Shown here piece by piece: positions 51,826 through 63,217 of a DNA stretch of 64,000 nucleotides. The stretch is taken from contig NZ_CP072203.1 of the NCBI RefSeq assembly GCF_017654315.1, positions 1,240,001 to 1,304,000 on the forward strand. Direction: 5' to 3'. The notes under the pieces are model-generated. The model saw only the letters and a list, made by a program, of their open reading frames with translations, was not told the DNA's origin and made no database searches. This DNA is from Gordonia polyisoprenivorans. Its GTDB lineage: Bacteria; Actinomycetota; Actinomycetes; Mycobacteriales; Mycobacteriaceae. Both the position numbers and the translations under genes were made by a program. Within the stretch, counting starts at the first letter, position 1; every line of letters starts with the position of its first letter.

Positions 51826-53033
51826 GTGACCATATTGCCGGGGCGGTCCTGGTCCTCAACGCGGGCTCGTCGTCGCTGAAATATCAACTGGTACATCCCG
51901 ATACCGAGGTCGTGGTGGCCGAGGGGATCGCCGAACGGATCGGCGACCACGACGGTTCGATTACCCATGAGCAAGGCGGCGCGAAGACCACCGAGACGCT
52001 CGAACTCCCGGATCACCTCGCCGCCATCCGGCGAGTGCGAGAGCTGTTCGCCTCGGGCGGTATCGATCTCGCCAGTGCAGGACTCTCGGCGGTGGGGCAT
52101 CGGGTGGTACACGGTGGACGCACCTTCTACCACCCGACACTCATCGACGACCACGTCATCAGTGAGATCAGCCGTATCTCCTCGCTGGCACCCCTGCACA
52201 ATCCGGCCAACCTGACCGGGATCGAGGCGGCCCGCGAAATGCTGCCTGACGTGCCGTCGGTCGCGGTCTTCGACACCGCGTTCTTTCACGGACTACCCGA
52301 GGCGGCGGCGACCTACGCCATCGATCGCGGTGTGGCCAAGCTGCATGCCATCCGCCGCTACGGGTTTCACGGGACCAGCCACCAGTATGTGTCCGGGCAG
52401 GTGCCGCCGCTGCTGGGCAAGGACCCGTCCGAGGTGCATCAGATCGTGCTGCATCTGGGCAACGGTGCGTCGGCGTCGGCGATACGCGGCGGCGACCCCA
52501 TCGACACCAGCATGGGGATGACGCCTCTCGAAGGGCTCGTGATGGGTACCCGCAGCGGCGACATCGATCCCGGCGTCGTGCTCCATCTCCATCGGGTCGT
52601 CAAGCTCGACGCCGACCAGATCGATGCCCTCCTCAACAAGAACTCCGGTCTCAAAGGGCTCTGCGGTGACAACGACTTCCGGTCGGTCACCGAGCGCATC
52701 GAACGTGGCGACGAGGCCGCGACACTCGCCTACGACGTCTACATTCACCGGCTCCGCCGCTACATCGGTGCGTACATGATCGATCTGGGTCGGGTGGATG
52801 CGATCACCTTCACCGCGGGTGTCGGGGAGAACGCTGCGGGCGTCCGCGCCGATGCGCTTGCCGGGCTGGAGAACTACGGCATCGTCATCGATCCCGACCG
52901 CAACGCGGAGCGGAGCAGGACGGCGCGACGGATCTCCACCGACGACAGTGCGGTCGCGGTTCTCGTGGTCCCGACGAATGAGGAGCTAGCGATCGCCCGG
53001 CAGGCGGCCGAGGTGGTCGGGGGAAGCGCCTGA
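51822..53033 (+). CDS. ackA: Acetate kinase
   Basis: A 403-residue ASKHA-fold kinase that converts acetyl phosphate and ADP to acetate and ATP. It has [15 protein letters not shown] at the N-terminus, [20 protein letters not shown] (catalytic Asp), [44 protein letters not shown] and FTAGVGENA. Length is typical. It overlaps pta by four bases, and the pair forms the acetate overflow/assimilation operon as in mycobacteria. Confidence 0.96.
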   Translation: MSDHIAGAVLVLNAGSSSLKYQLVHPDTEVVVAEGIAERIGDHDGSITHEQGGAKTTETLELPDHLAAIRRVRELFASGGIDLASAGLSAVGHRVVHGGRTFYHPTLIDDHVISEISRISSLAPLHNPANLTGIEAAREMLPDVPSVAVFDTAFFHGLPEAAATYAIDRGVAKLHAIRRYGFHGTSHQYVSGQVPPLLGKDPSEVHQIVLHLGNGASASAIRGGDPIDTSMGMTPLEGLVMGTRSGDIDPGVVLHLHRVVKLDADQIDALLNKNSGLKGLCGDNDFRSVTERIERGDEAATLAYDVYIHRLRRYIGAYMIDLGRVDAITFTAGVGENAAGVRADALAGLENYGIVIDPDRNAERSRTARRISTDDSAVAVLVVPTNEELAIARQAAEVVGGSA

Positions 53034-53051
53034 GCAAACTTACAAGCACTC

Positions 53052-53080
53052 TGGACTGTTTTTGATTTTGCGGCTACGAT
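53052..53080 (+). promoter_or_regulatory. Promoter for a probable leaderless TetR mRNA
   Basis: TGGACT (53052-53057), a 17-bp T-rich spacer, then TACGAT (53075-53080). The -10 ends seven bases before the ATG at 53088, and no Shine-Dalgarno sequence is present, so transcription would start at or next to the ATG. Confidence 0.55.
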
Positions 53081-53087
53081 CGCCGCT

Positions 53088-53672
53088 ATGGCTGATACCG
53101 ATGCCGCGCCCGCAACCGTGCCGCGTACGCAGGCGCAACGCTCGGCGGCGACGCGGGAGAAGGTGCTCGACGCGACGATCGCCTCACTGATCGAGCGGGG
53201 ATACGGGGCGACAAGCACTCAGGAGGTCAACCGCCGGGCCGGGGTGTCGCGCGGGGCGCTGCTGCACCAGTTCCCCACGCGGGAGGCTCTCGTGGTTGCC
53301 GCGATCGGACGCCTCGTCGATCGACGTAAGGCCGAGATCATCGAACGCGCCGGCAGCGGTGCGGAGGATCTGACGCTGCTCCTCGAGGTGTTCGACGGAC
53401 CGCTCTTCTACGCCGCACTGGAATTGTGGGTGGCCGCCCGCACCGACCCGGTCCTGCGGGAAGCGTTGATCCCGGTGGAGGAGCGGATCGCCGGTGAACT
53501 CGTCACCACCGGTGTCGCGGTATTCGGCGGCCGGTATTCGACCGAACAGATCGAGCTGGCCGCCGAACTGGCGCGCGGCCTGGCGATCTCACGTCTGTTG
53601 CGCGAGCCCGACGCCGACCGCGAGTTCGCGCGTCGGATGATCACCACGCTGATGGAGGCATTGAACCGATGA
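53088..53672 (+). CDS. TetR-family transcriptional regulator
   Basis: A 194-residue TetR regulator. DNA-binding part: TREKVLDATIASLIERGYGATSTQEVNRRAGVSRGALLHQFPTREALVVAAI (about residues 20-72). The effector domain ends in FARRMITTLMEALNR. Its stop overlaps the ATG of the flavin monooxygenase (ATGA at 53669-53672), so regulator and enzyme are co-expressed, and the regulator probably represses the pair until a substrate-like ligand is present (inference). Confidence 0.9.
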   Translation: MADTDAAPATVPRTQAQRSAATREKVLDATIASLIERGYGATSTQEVNRRAGVSRGALLHQFPTREALVVAAIGRLVDRRKAEIIERAGSGAEDLTLLLEVFDGPLFYAALELWVAARTDPVLREALIPVEERIAGELVTTGVAVFGGRYSTEQIELAAELARGLAISRLLREPDADREFARRMITTLMEALNR

Positions 53673-55165
53673 GCACGAACCCTGTAGCGGAACCCGATGT
53701 GCTGATCGTCGGCGTCGGATTCGGTGGCCTTGCCGCGCTGCATCGTCTGCGGACCGACCATCCGGATCTGACGGTGATGGCGGTCGAACGCGCCGAGAGT
53801 CCCGGTGGCGTGTGGCGCGACAACAGCTATCCGGGTGCCGCCTGCGACGTGCCCACCTCGTTGTACTCGTTGTCGTTCGCCGACAACCCGGACTGGTCTC
53901 ATACCTACGGACGTGGATGGGAGATCAAGAACTACGCCGAGTCCGTCGCCGCCGAGTTCGTTGATCAGATCCGGTACGGATGCGAAGTGCTCTCTGCCAC
54001 ATGGGACTCCGACGAGCAGCGTTGGTGCGTCGAGACCTCCGAGGGTCCGATACGTTCCCGCTTTGTCATCGCGGCACCCGGTGCGTTGTCGGCGCCGACG
54101 ATACCTGCGGTCCAGGGGCTCGACGCCTACGAAGGCACCGTCTTCCACACGGCTGCATGGGATCACGCGCACGACCTGACGGGTAGGCGGGTTGCGGTGA
54201 TCGGTAGCGGGGCGTCGGCGATCCAGGTGGTTCCCGAGATCGTCGACAAGGTGGCCGAACTCGTGGTGTTCCAGCGCACGCCCTCGTGGGTCATCCCGCG
54301 TCTGGACCGCACCATCGGACCGATGGAACGAGCTGTCTATCAACGATTCCCGAAGGCGCACCGGGCCGCCCGGAAGTTCACGTGGCTCACCCACGAATTC
54401 CATGTGTTCGCGATGGCGCACCACCAACGAGTCCTCCGCGCGTTTCGCGCGATCTCGCTCGCGCACCTGCGTCGGCAGGTCACCGATCCGGGGTTGCGCC
54501 GGCGACTCACACCGGACTTCAGCATCGGTTGCAAGCGGATCCTGATCAGCAACAAGTGGTATCCGGCGCTGGCGCATCCGCGCACCAGGGTGACCGGTGC
54601 TCTCTCCTCGCTGACGCCGACCAGTGCGGTGAGCGCCGACGGTACCGAATTCGACGTCGACACCGTCGTTTTCGCGACGGGTTTCACCCCGACGAGTCCT
54701 CCGTTGGCGAAAGTCATCGTTGGGCGCGATGGTCGGCGACTCGATGAGGTGTGGCACGGTTCGCCGAGCGCATACCGCGGCGTCGAGGTCCCCGATTTCC
54801 CGAATCTCTTTCTGCTGTACGGACCCAACACCAATCTCGGCCATTCGTCGATCATCCTGATGCTCGAAGCCCAGGCCTACTACATCGGGCAAGCCCTGAC
54901 GCACCTGAAAGCCGTAGACGCACCAACCGTCGAGGTCACCGAGGCGGCGCACGACGCCTACGTCGCCGATATCGACGCCCAGCTGAGTGGCACCGTCTGG
55001 AATTCCGGTGGTTGTGGCAGCTGGTATATCGACTCGACCGGCCGCAACTCGGTGATGTGGCCGACCTACACCGGCACCTACCGCCGCATGATGTCGCACT
55101 TCGACCCCGCCGACCACGTCCTCGGTGTGCCCGCCCCGGTCCGCGAACTGCTGGCTCGCTCGTGA
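53669..55165 (+). CDS. Flavin-containing (Baeyer-Villiger-type) monooxygenase
   Basis: A 498-residue FAD/NADPH monooxygenase. The FAD motif is VGVGFGGLAALHRL (about residues 13-26). The Baeyer-Villiger signature appears as YEGTVFHTAAWDH (about 152-164; first Phe of FxGxxxHxxxW replaced by Tyr). The NADPH motif is VAVIGSGASAIQVVPEI (about 174-190), and the ATG motif is VVFATGFTP (about 332-340). It would convert ketones, often steroid- or terpene-like or cyclic, to esters; the substrate is unknown. It sits with its own TetR gene as an inserted catabolic unit between ackA and pknG, with repeats directly after it. Confidence 0.9.
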   Translation: MSTNPVAEPDVLIVGVGFGGLAALHRLRTDHPDLTVMAVERAESPGGVWRDNSYPGAACDVPTSLYSLSFADNPDWSHTYGRGWEIKNYAESVAAEFVDQIRYGCEVLSATWDSDEQRWCVETSEGPIRSRFVIAAPGALSAPTIPAVQGLDAYEGTVFHTAAWDHAHDLTGRRVAVIGSGASAIQVVPEIVDKVAELVVFQRTPSWVIPRLDRTIGPMERAVYQRFPKAHRAARKFTWLTHEFHVFAMAHHQRVLRAFRAISLAHLRRQVTDPGLRRRLTPDFSIGCKRILISNKWYPALAHPRTRVTGALSSLTPTSAVSADGTEFDVDTVVFATGFTPTSPPLAKVIVGRDGRRLDEVWHGSPSAYRGVEVPDFPNLFLLYGPNTNLGHSSIILMLEAQAYYIGQALTHLKAVDAPTVEVTEAAHDAYVADIDAQLSGTVWNSGGCGSWYIDSTGRNSVMWPTYTGTYRRMMSHFDPADHVLGVPAPVRELLARS

Positions 55166-55198
55166 CGTCCTGCGGTCCGAATCCAGCGTCATAGCAGG

Positions 55199-55678
55199 TG
55201 GTCTCGAGGCTCGCCGCACGCGGCTCGCACCTCGACCATCGGGGGGACCGGTCCCTCCCGGATTGCCGTCCCACCCCGCGCGGGAATGCTCCAGCCCGTC
55301 CCATCCCGGTGGTCGAGGTGCCGAGGAGCGTTAGCGACGAGCCTCGAGACCCTTTGTGTCGAAGGGGTTTCCGGGCCACGGGTGGCGCGACATCGCAACC
55401 ATTGGGGGTGTTCCCATCCCGGTGGTCGAGGTGCCGAGGAGCGTTAGCGACGAGCCTCGAGACCCTTTGTGTCGAAGGGGTTTCCGGGCCACGGGTGGCG
55501 CGACATCGCAACCATTGGGGGTGTTCCCATCCCGGTGGTCGAGGTGCCGAGGAGCGTTAGCGACGAGCCTCGAGGCCCCTTGTGTCGACAGGCTTCCGGT
55601 CCACGGTGGTTCGGTTCCAGCTCTGCTGCAAGTGGTCTCGAGGCTCGCCGCACGCGGCTCGCACCTCGACCATCGGGT
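55199..55678. repeat. Palindromic-repeat cluster (downstream of DUF222-HNH gene 2)
   Basis: The 628-bp gap 55166-55793 has no credible gene. It holds a forward element at 55199-55240, three reverse elements starting at 55308, 55421 and 55534, and a forward element at 55634-55675. The three reverse copies sit in an almost exact 113-bp direct repeat with the shared spacer text ttgtgtcgaaggggtttccg, degraded in the last copy. The outer forward copies share an identical core, ctcgccgcacgcggctcgca. Two internal variants occur within the same outer ends: one with cgccgcacgcggc and one with cgtcgctaacgctcctcgg (in the forward sense). Confidence 0.85.
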
Positions 55679-55793
55679 GGTGACCCCCGCCCTCCGGGGG
55701 TCACCACCGTGGGATTTCACTATGGAGTTCTCAAACAACAGATGCGGTCCCGGCCGGCCGGGTGCAGGGAATCAGGTAGTGGGGCAGCGTAGG

Positions 55794-57083
55794 TCAGGCT
55801 GCTGCGTCGTTGAGTCGCATGGTGCGTCGGTGGTAGGACGGCACTGGTTGTCGTTTCGGATCGACGCTGGCGGGTGGGATCAGCCAGGGGTGTCGGTCGA
55901 ATCCCATGATGATGTCCCAGCCGTGGTGGTGGATGTCGTCGTGGCAGCTGGTGCAGAGGAGGCAGCCGTTGTCGAGGTCGGTGGGACCACCCTTGCTCCA
56001 GTGGACGAGGTGGTGTCCTTGGCAGCGGCCGGCGTGGGTTCCGCATTTGATACATCCACGGTCACGGACCAACAACGCTTTGCGTTGGCCTGGGGTGAAG
56101 AAGCGTTTCTCTTCACCAACACTGAGGGGTACACCGTTCGGATCGAGGATAATTTTGGTGATCGTCGTGTCACACGACAGCAACTTGGCGGTGGCTTCGG
56201 TGATCGCGCCCATATTCTGCAAGTCGCCGCCGAGTGCCGGGTTGTCGGCCGACCAGGTCCACAACAGGCCGTTGGTCGGTTTGGCCGAGAAGGTGGTGTC
56301 CGCCAATCCTTGTGCCGCAAGTTCGACGATCGTCTCAAACGCGGCAGCACAGATCTGCTCAGGTGTCCGCGGATCCGGGGACCCGTCGGGTTGGGGCTTT
56401 GGTTTGGACAAGGTTTCCATCAGGGTGCGGGTTTTCTCGCCGGCCACGATGTCGAGGTTCGCTGAGATTTCCAGCCGTCCGTCGTCGGTGATGCGGTCGG
56501 TGTAGCTGTTGATGTTCTTGTCCTCGGCGGCAGGTAACCCGCCCGGTGTGTCGGCCGCCAATTCGTTTCCGAGTTGCCGTGCGTAGAGGTTGATTTCGGC
56601 GGGGGTGAATCCGGCGAAGTAGTGTGACAGCAGTTTCTGCAGGTATTCGCAGCGTTGGACGGTGTCCATAGGTTCGGGGGAGCGGGTGTCGATGTGCGCC
56701 AGTCCGCGGACGATGGCGTCGGCGTGTTCGGAAGAAATGGATCCGTCCGCGGCATGCGCCAACAACAGATTTACATCGGTGGTGCCGGCGACCCGCACAT
56801 ACCGACCTGCGACCGAGGGCGCGAAACCCATGCTGATCAACAGTTCTCGCAGTCGGGTGGTTTTGTGATCGGCGACGCCCAGCCGGTCCAGTTCGCCGGT
56901 GAGGGTGGTGGCGTGGTGATCGATCAGGTCTCGCAGCAGCAGGACCTGCTTCATTGCACCGAAGGCTTGGGGTCCGGTCATGTCCGGGTTCCATTGCAGG
57001 TCGCTGAGTTGGGTGACGATGGTGGCGAAGACTGCTTCGGCGTCAACGGTTTCCGCGTCAAGAATGGTAGTGGATTCGATCAT
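55794..57083 (-). CDS. DUF222 and HNH endonuclease domain protein, copy 2
   Basis: A 429-residue protein with an N-terminal DUF222 helical domain (about residues 1-300; RDLIDHHATTLTGELDRLGVADH, LGNELAADTPGG) and a C-terminal HNH motif (about 345-395): RDRGCIKCGTHAGRCQGHHLVHWSKGG and then NGCLLCTSCHDDIHHHGWD, with paired CxxC zinc ligands and His-His. It is shorter than copy 1 (527 aa), lacks the acidic linker, and the HNH core differs, so the two are not recent duplicates. A GGGGAGGGG sequence sits just before the ATG. Like copy 1 it is flanked on both sides by the palindromic repeat family. Confidence 0.9.
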   Translation of the reverse strand: MIESTTILDAETVDAEAVFATIVTQLSDLQWNPDMTGPQAFGAMKQVLLLRDLIDHHATTLTGELDRLGVADHKTTRLRELLISMGFAPSVAGRYVRVAGTTDVNLLLAHAADGSISSEHADAIVRGLAHIDTRSPEPMDTVQRCEYLQKLLSHYFAGFTPAEINLYARQLGNELAADTPGGLPAAEDKNINSYTDRITDDGRLEISANLDIVAGEKTRTLMETLSKPKPQPDGSPDPRTPEQICAAAFETIVELAAQGLADTTFSAKPTNGLLWTWSADNPALGGDLQNMGAITEATAKLLSCDTTITKIILDPNGVPLSVGEEKRFFTPGQRKALLVRDRGCIKCGTHAGRCQGHHLVHWSKGGPTDLDNGCLLCTSCHDDIHHHGWDIIMGFDRHPWLIPPASVDPKRQPVPSYHRRTMRLNDAAA

Positions 57084-57280
57084 GGGCCCCTCCCCGGTGG
57101 CTGATCGGTGTGATAGGTCCAGTCTACAGGAAAGTATGTTCGATGCAAGGGGTATTGCCGATCAATTGTGCTTGTGGACAACGTGTTTCGGTGTCAACTT
57201 TCTGTCGGTGGGGTGTGGTAGGGGGTGTGTTTTTCGCTTGTCTTGCTTTCGATGTGGTTGGGGGGCTTGTTGTCTCGCCG

Positions 57281-57422
57281 GGTCTCGAGGCTCGCCGCAC
57301 GCGGCTCGCACCTCGACCATCGAGGGAAGAGGGGTTCGCGACGGCCGGGTGGGGCGGGTTTATTCGACCATCGGGGAAGAGGGTCTCGAGGCCCGGCGCC
57401 TGGGCGCCGTGCACCTCGACCA
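57281..57422. repeat. Two palindromic repeat elements (upstream of DUF222-HNH gene 2)
   Basis: The 375-bp gap 57084-57458 contains forward elements at 57281-57320 (core ctcgccgcacgcggctcgca) and 57382-57422. The second keeps the same outer ends but has a different core, the near-perfect palindrome ggcgcctgggcgcc. The stretch 57084-57280, which should carry the DUF222 promoter, is more T-rich; I see no clear motif in it. Confidence 0.8.
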
Positions 57423-57458
57423 TTGGGAGAAGCGGCGTCGGCTCCCGGGCTGACGAGA

Positions 57459-59972
<2,514 letters not shown>

Positions 59973-61016
59973 TCAGTCCCGGTAAATCGCCTGTGGTGGA
60001 CCGTAACCGGGGCCGATGTTGCTGAGCCACCGGTTGTAGATGGCATACCAGCGTCCGTCGGCCACGTCCTGCGCGAGCACGCCGTTGACGAAACGCACCA
60101 TGTCGTCGTGGCCCTGGGGGAGCCCGATGCCGTAGTACTCCGAACCGAATCCGGGTCCCACCATCTGCACCCACGGGTCCTGTGCGGCCAGGCCGGCAAG
60201 GATCGCGTCGTCGGTGGTGACGGCGTCGACCTGGCCCTGCTGCAACATCACCAGACAGTCGGCCCAGGTGACGGTCGTGATCATCTTGGCACGTGGCTGT
60301 TCGGCCTGCATCCGTCCGATCGAGGTGGCACCGCGGGCCGAGCACACCCGTTTGTCGGCCAGACCGTCGACATCGGTGATCCCAGAGTTGCGCAGCACGA
60401 GTATGCGTTGCGAGGCAATGTAATACGGGGTCGAGAAGCTGACCGACGCCAACCGGTCACAGGTGATCGACATGGTCTTGACCACCATGTCCACCGACCC
60501 GCTGCGCAGCGCGTCGATGCGATCGTTGGAGCTGAGCACCCGGAACTCGATGCGGTTGGGGTCGCCGAAGATCGCCTGCGATACTTCGCGCGCGAGGTCG
60601 ACGTCGAAACCCTGCAGGTCGCCGCTGATCGGGTCGCGGAAGCTGAACGGGTTGGAGCCGATGTCGGTGCCGACGATGAGTCGCCCGCGCGCGGCGATCG
60701 CCGCCATGGTGCTGCCCGGTGGCATCTGCTTGGGCTCCGGCATCGGATCGGGCGGTCGCAGGCTGGCCGTTGCGTTGCAGGCGTCGGCGTCGGGGACCGG
60801 TTCGGTGGTCGTCTCGGTCTCCGCGCCCGGTGGGGTCGGGGTGATGGCCTGCGCGGCGGGCGGTGGCGAGTCGGGTGCGGTGAAGGTGACACAACCGGTG
60901 GTGAGCAGGCCGAATGCGAGCACCACAGTCGCGACGGCGCCATCTCGGCCCAACAACCTGCGGCCCAACAACCCGGGGCCCAACAACCTGCGGCCCAACA
61001 ACCTGGGGCGTCTCAT
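59973..61016 (-). CDS. glnH: Glutamate/amino-acid-binding lipoprotein GlnH
   Basis: A 347-residue solute-binding lipoprotein of the SBP-3 class. The signal peptide ends LLTTGC, giving a lipidated Cys near residue 42. The body has the amino-acid-binding features LIVGTDIGSNPFSFRDPISGDLQGFDVDLAREV, the Arg/Asp carboxylate site region MVVKTMSITCDRLASVSFSTPYY, and VDAVTTDDAILAGL. In M. tuberculosis (Rv0411c) it senses Asp/Glu outside the membrane and signals through GlnX to PknG rather than serving transport. The n-region of the signal peptide consists of RRLLG/PGLLG repeats. The ATG overlaps the glnX stop (ATGA at 61013-61016). Confidence 0.92.
   Translation of the reverse strand: MRRPRLLGRRLLGPGLLGRRLLGRDGAVATVVLAFGLLTTGCVTFTAPDSPPPAAQAITPTPPGAETETTTEPVPDADACNATASLRPPDPMPEPKQMPPGSTMAAIAARGRLIVGTDIGSNPFSFRDPISGDLQGFDVDLAREVSQAIFGDPNRIEFRVLSSNDRIDALRSGSVDMVVKTMSITCDRLASVSFSTPYYIASQRILVLRNSGITDVDGLADKRVCSARGATSIGRMQAEQPRAKMITTVTWADCLVMLQQGQVDAVTTDDAILAGLAAQDPWVQMVGPGFGSEYYGIGLPQGHDDMVRFVNGVLAQDVADGRWYAIYNRWLSNIGPGYGPPQAIYRD
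60946..61005 (-). repeat. 15-bp x 4 minisatellite in the glnH signal-peptide region
   Basis: Four units of (c/g)ggcccaacaacc(t/c)g encode RLLG-type pentapeptides (RRLLG, PGLLG) at the start of the GlnH signal peptide, lengthening its positively charged n-region. Confidence 0.85.
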
Positions 61017-62461
61017 CGGTACTCCCGAACCCGCGGCACCAGGCCGAGCGCCAGTGCCACGGCGGCGAACACGGTCAACACCAGAATCCCCGACCCGGTG
61101 TATCCGATGACGCGCTGAGCGGTGTTGATGTCGTCGCGGAACGACGTGCGGGTGGTGGTGATGGCATCGGTGAGCGACGAATCGACCGCGGCGTAACTGC
61201 TCGCGGTGCTCTGTGGGTCCGCGCCGATGGTGAGGGTTCGGGCCTGTGCGAAGTCGCCGCGCTCGATGGCCGCGCGCGTCTTCTGGTCGGACTCGCGCCA
61301 TTGATCGAGGGCGGTCGTGATGGACCGCACCTGGGTGCTGGTCAACGCGCCGTCGTCGGAACTGGTCTGGCCACCGAGGTCGGCGAGGATCGTGCTGATC
61401 CCGGCGGTGGCGCCGGAGAAGGTCTGATCGAGATCGGACTGATCGGTGCGCTGGACCAGCGACAAGGTCTCCGCCGACCGCGCCTGCTGGGTGAGGATGC
61501 GGGCCTCGGTGAGTTGCCGCAGCGGGTCGGCGCCGTCGGTCTTCGCCGAATTGGTCGCGGCCACCGAGGCCAGCCCCGACACCAACAGCCAGACCAGACC
61601 GCCGAGGATCGCGGTCAACGCGGCGACCACCCCGATGTTGAACCGACGACGGGTGCGTTTCTTGAGGAAGCGTGAGGTGCCGATCAGCGCGAGCGCGAGA
61701 ACCAGCAACCCGAAGTACACCCCGTAGGGCGGGATGGTCAGGGTGCGTTGGGGATCGGCGATGGCGTCGGATCGGCGCTCGTAGAGGCGCTGCGCCGCGG
61801 GCAGGATCTGATCGTGCATCACCGCCGACGCCTGCCCGAGATAGGCGCTGCCCACCGGGTTGCCCAGTCTGTTGTTGGTGCGCGCGGTCTCGATCAGCCC
61901 GCTGTAGACGGGGATCGTCGTCGCCAGGGTCTGCAGGTCGGCGTTGACCGCGCGATCGTCGTCGTCGGTGTCCTCGCCGGGCGCCCCCGAGGTGCCTGCG
62001 GCCTTCATCAACGACGCCGACGCGGTGGCCAGCGCATTCGAATAGCGGCTGCGTAGATCGGGGGACTCCAGCCCGCCGGAGATGAAGGCCGAATTGGCCG
62101 AGGCGTCGGCGATCGACAGCGAACTGTAGAGCACCTGTGAGGCCTCGGCGAGCGGCTCGCCCTGGTCGATCATGTTCTTCAGCGCGTTGGTGCGGTCCTG
62201 CAGCACGGTCGATCCGTACCAGCCCACGCCCAGGATGGCGATAACGAGCACCACCCCGATCATCACCAACTTCCCGGGCGTGGTGCCCGCGTAGTGGCGC
62301 ATCGTGGCCAACGGCGATTGGGTTCGGGTGCGCCCCAGCGACATCAGCTCGCGACGGTCGGCGAGGACCTGGCGGATCGGTGGCGAGGACGCATTGGGCC
62401 GGATGGTCTTGCCCGCACGGGTGAGCACCGTCCGCACGGGAGATGCCTGGCCGGTCACCAC
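61013..62461 (-). CDS. glnX: Membrane sensor-transducer GlnX
   Basis: A 482-residue integral membrane protein corresponding to Rv0412c, first gene of the glnX-glnH-pknG operon. It has four hydrophobic segments: VMIGVVLVIAILGVGWYG (about residues 66-83), YGVYFGLLVLALALIGTSRF (about 240-260), VAALTAILGGLVWLLVSGLAS (about 275-295) and GSGILVLTVFAAVALALGLVP (about 458-478). Two large helical extracellular parts lie between them, like sensor domains of chemoreceptors. It links extracellular GlnH to cytoplasmic PknG. The GTG at 62461 is the taken start; internal ATGs exist. Confidence 0.9.
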   Translation of the reverse strand: MVTGQASPVRTVLTRAGKTIRPNASSPPIRQVLADRRELMSLGRTRTQSPLATMRHYAGTTPGKLVMIGVVLVIAILGVGWYGSTVLQDRTNALKNMIDQGEPLAEASQVLYSSLSIADASANSAFISGGLESPDLRSRYSNALATASASLMKAAGTSGAPGEDTDDDDRAVNADLQTLATTIPVYSGLIETARTNNRLGNPVGSAYLGQASAVMHDQILPAAQRLYERRSDAIADPQRTLTIPPYGVYFGLLVLALALIGTSRFLKKRTRRRFNIGVVAALTAILGGLVWLLVSGLASVAATNSAKTDGADPLRQLTEARILTQQARSAETLSLVQRTDQSDLDQTFSGATAGISTILADLGGQTSSDDGALTSTQVRSITTALDQWRESDQKTRAAIERGDFAQARTLTIGADPQSTASSYAAVDSSLTDAITTTRTSFRDDINTAQRVIGYTGSGILVLTVFAAVALALGLVPRVREYR

Positions 62462-62642
62462 ACGATCCCTTCTGGCTCGTCGGTCGTTCGTGTCGTTGTC
62501 CTCGCCCCGGCATCCCCGTCCGAAGTGACGACGTGGCCCCCTCGGGTCTTATCGCCTTTTCGGTGCCGGTCTGTTTCCACCCTAGCCGCGCGCACGTGAC
62601 CTCGGACTCACCACGCGTGGTGTTTCCGCGAACCTGGCCCCA

Positions 62643-63203
62643 GTGGCCGCACTCACATACGGTGGAGGTCGGTGGCGAGTCCCGGAGAGCCCGGATCGCC
62701 GGTCGGCGTCAGGAGTCGCGGTGCGTGGAGACGGGGACGGCTGGGTCATTGACACCGATGGGTCACGGTACTGGGGTGTCAACGGTGCAGCCGGATTGTT
62801 GCTGCGCACCCCGCAGCCCGACGGCCGCACATTGATATTGCTGCAACATCGGGCGGTGTGGTCGCACCAGGGTGGGACGTGGGGACTACCCGGTGGTGCG
62901 CGCGACTCGCACGAGAGTGCCATCGACACCGCACTGCGTGAGGCGCAGGAAGAAGCGGGTCTCGACCCCGCCGACGTCGAGGTGGTCGCCGCGCTGGTCA
63001 CCCACCGCGCCAAGGGTGGCTGGACGTACACAACAGTCATCGCCGACATCGACGAACCCGTTCGAACCGTCGCCAACGGCGAATCGGCGGAACTGCGCTG
63101 GGTCGACGAGGCCGACGTCGACGAATTGCCGTTGCATCCGGCATTCGGTGAGGCTTGGCCCGATTTGCGGGACCGGATCGCCGCGCTCGATCCCCAGAAC
63201 TGA
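62643..63203 (+). CDS. mutT3: NUDIX hydrolase, MutT3-like
   Basis: A 186-residue NUDIX protein. The Nudix box GGARDSHESAIDTALREAQEEAGL (positions 62890-62961) fits the GX5EX7REUXEEXGU pattern completely. Its position between glnX and thiE matches Rv0413 (MutT3), a nucleotide-pool sanitising hydrolase proposed to act on 8-oxo-dGTP; the symbol rests on that synteny. The GTG start at 62643 is chosen because it leaves a sensible N-terminal strand (ALTYGGGRWRVPESP) and I see no ATG nearby. It is divergent from glnX with a 181-bp gap that must hold both promoters. Confidence 0.87.
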   Translation: MAALTYGGGRWRVPESPDRRSASGVAVRGDGDGWVIDTDGSRYWGVNGAAGLLLRTPQPDGRTLILLQHRAVWSHQGGTWGLPGGARDSHESAIDTALREAQEEAGLDPADVEVVAALVTHRAKGGWTYTTVIADIDEPVRTVANGESAELRWVDEADVDELPLHPAFGEAWPDLRDRIAALDPQN

Positions 63204-63217
63204 ACGGGCCCCGGCCG

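Noticed and set aside
55308..55580. Direct repeats with regular spacing that might be read as CRISPR
   Set aside because: Only three copies, spacers are themselves repeated, elements occur in both orientations, and no cas genes are present.
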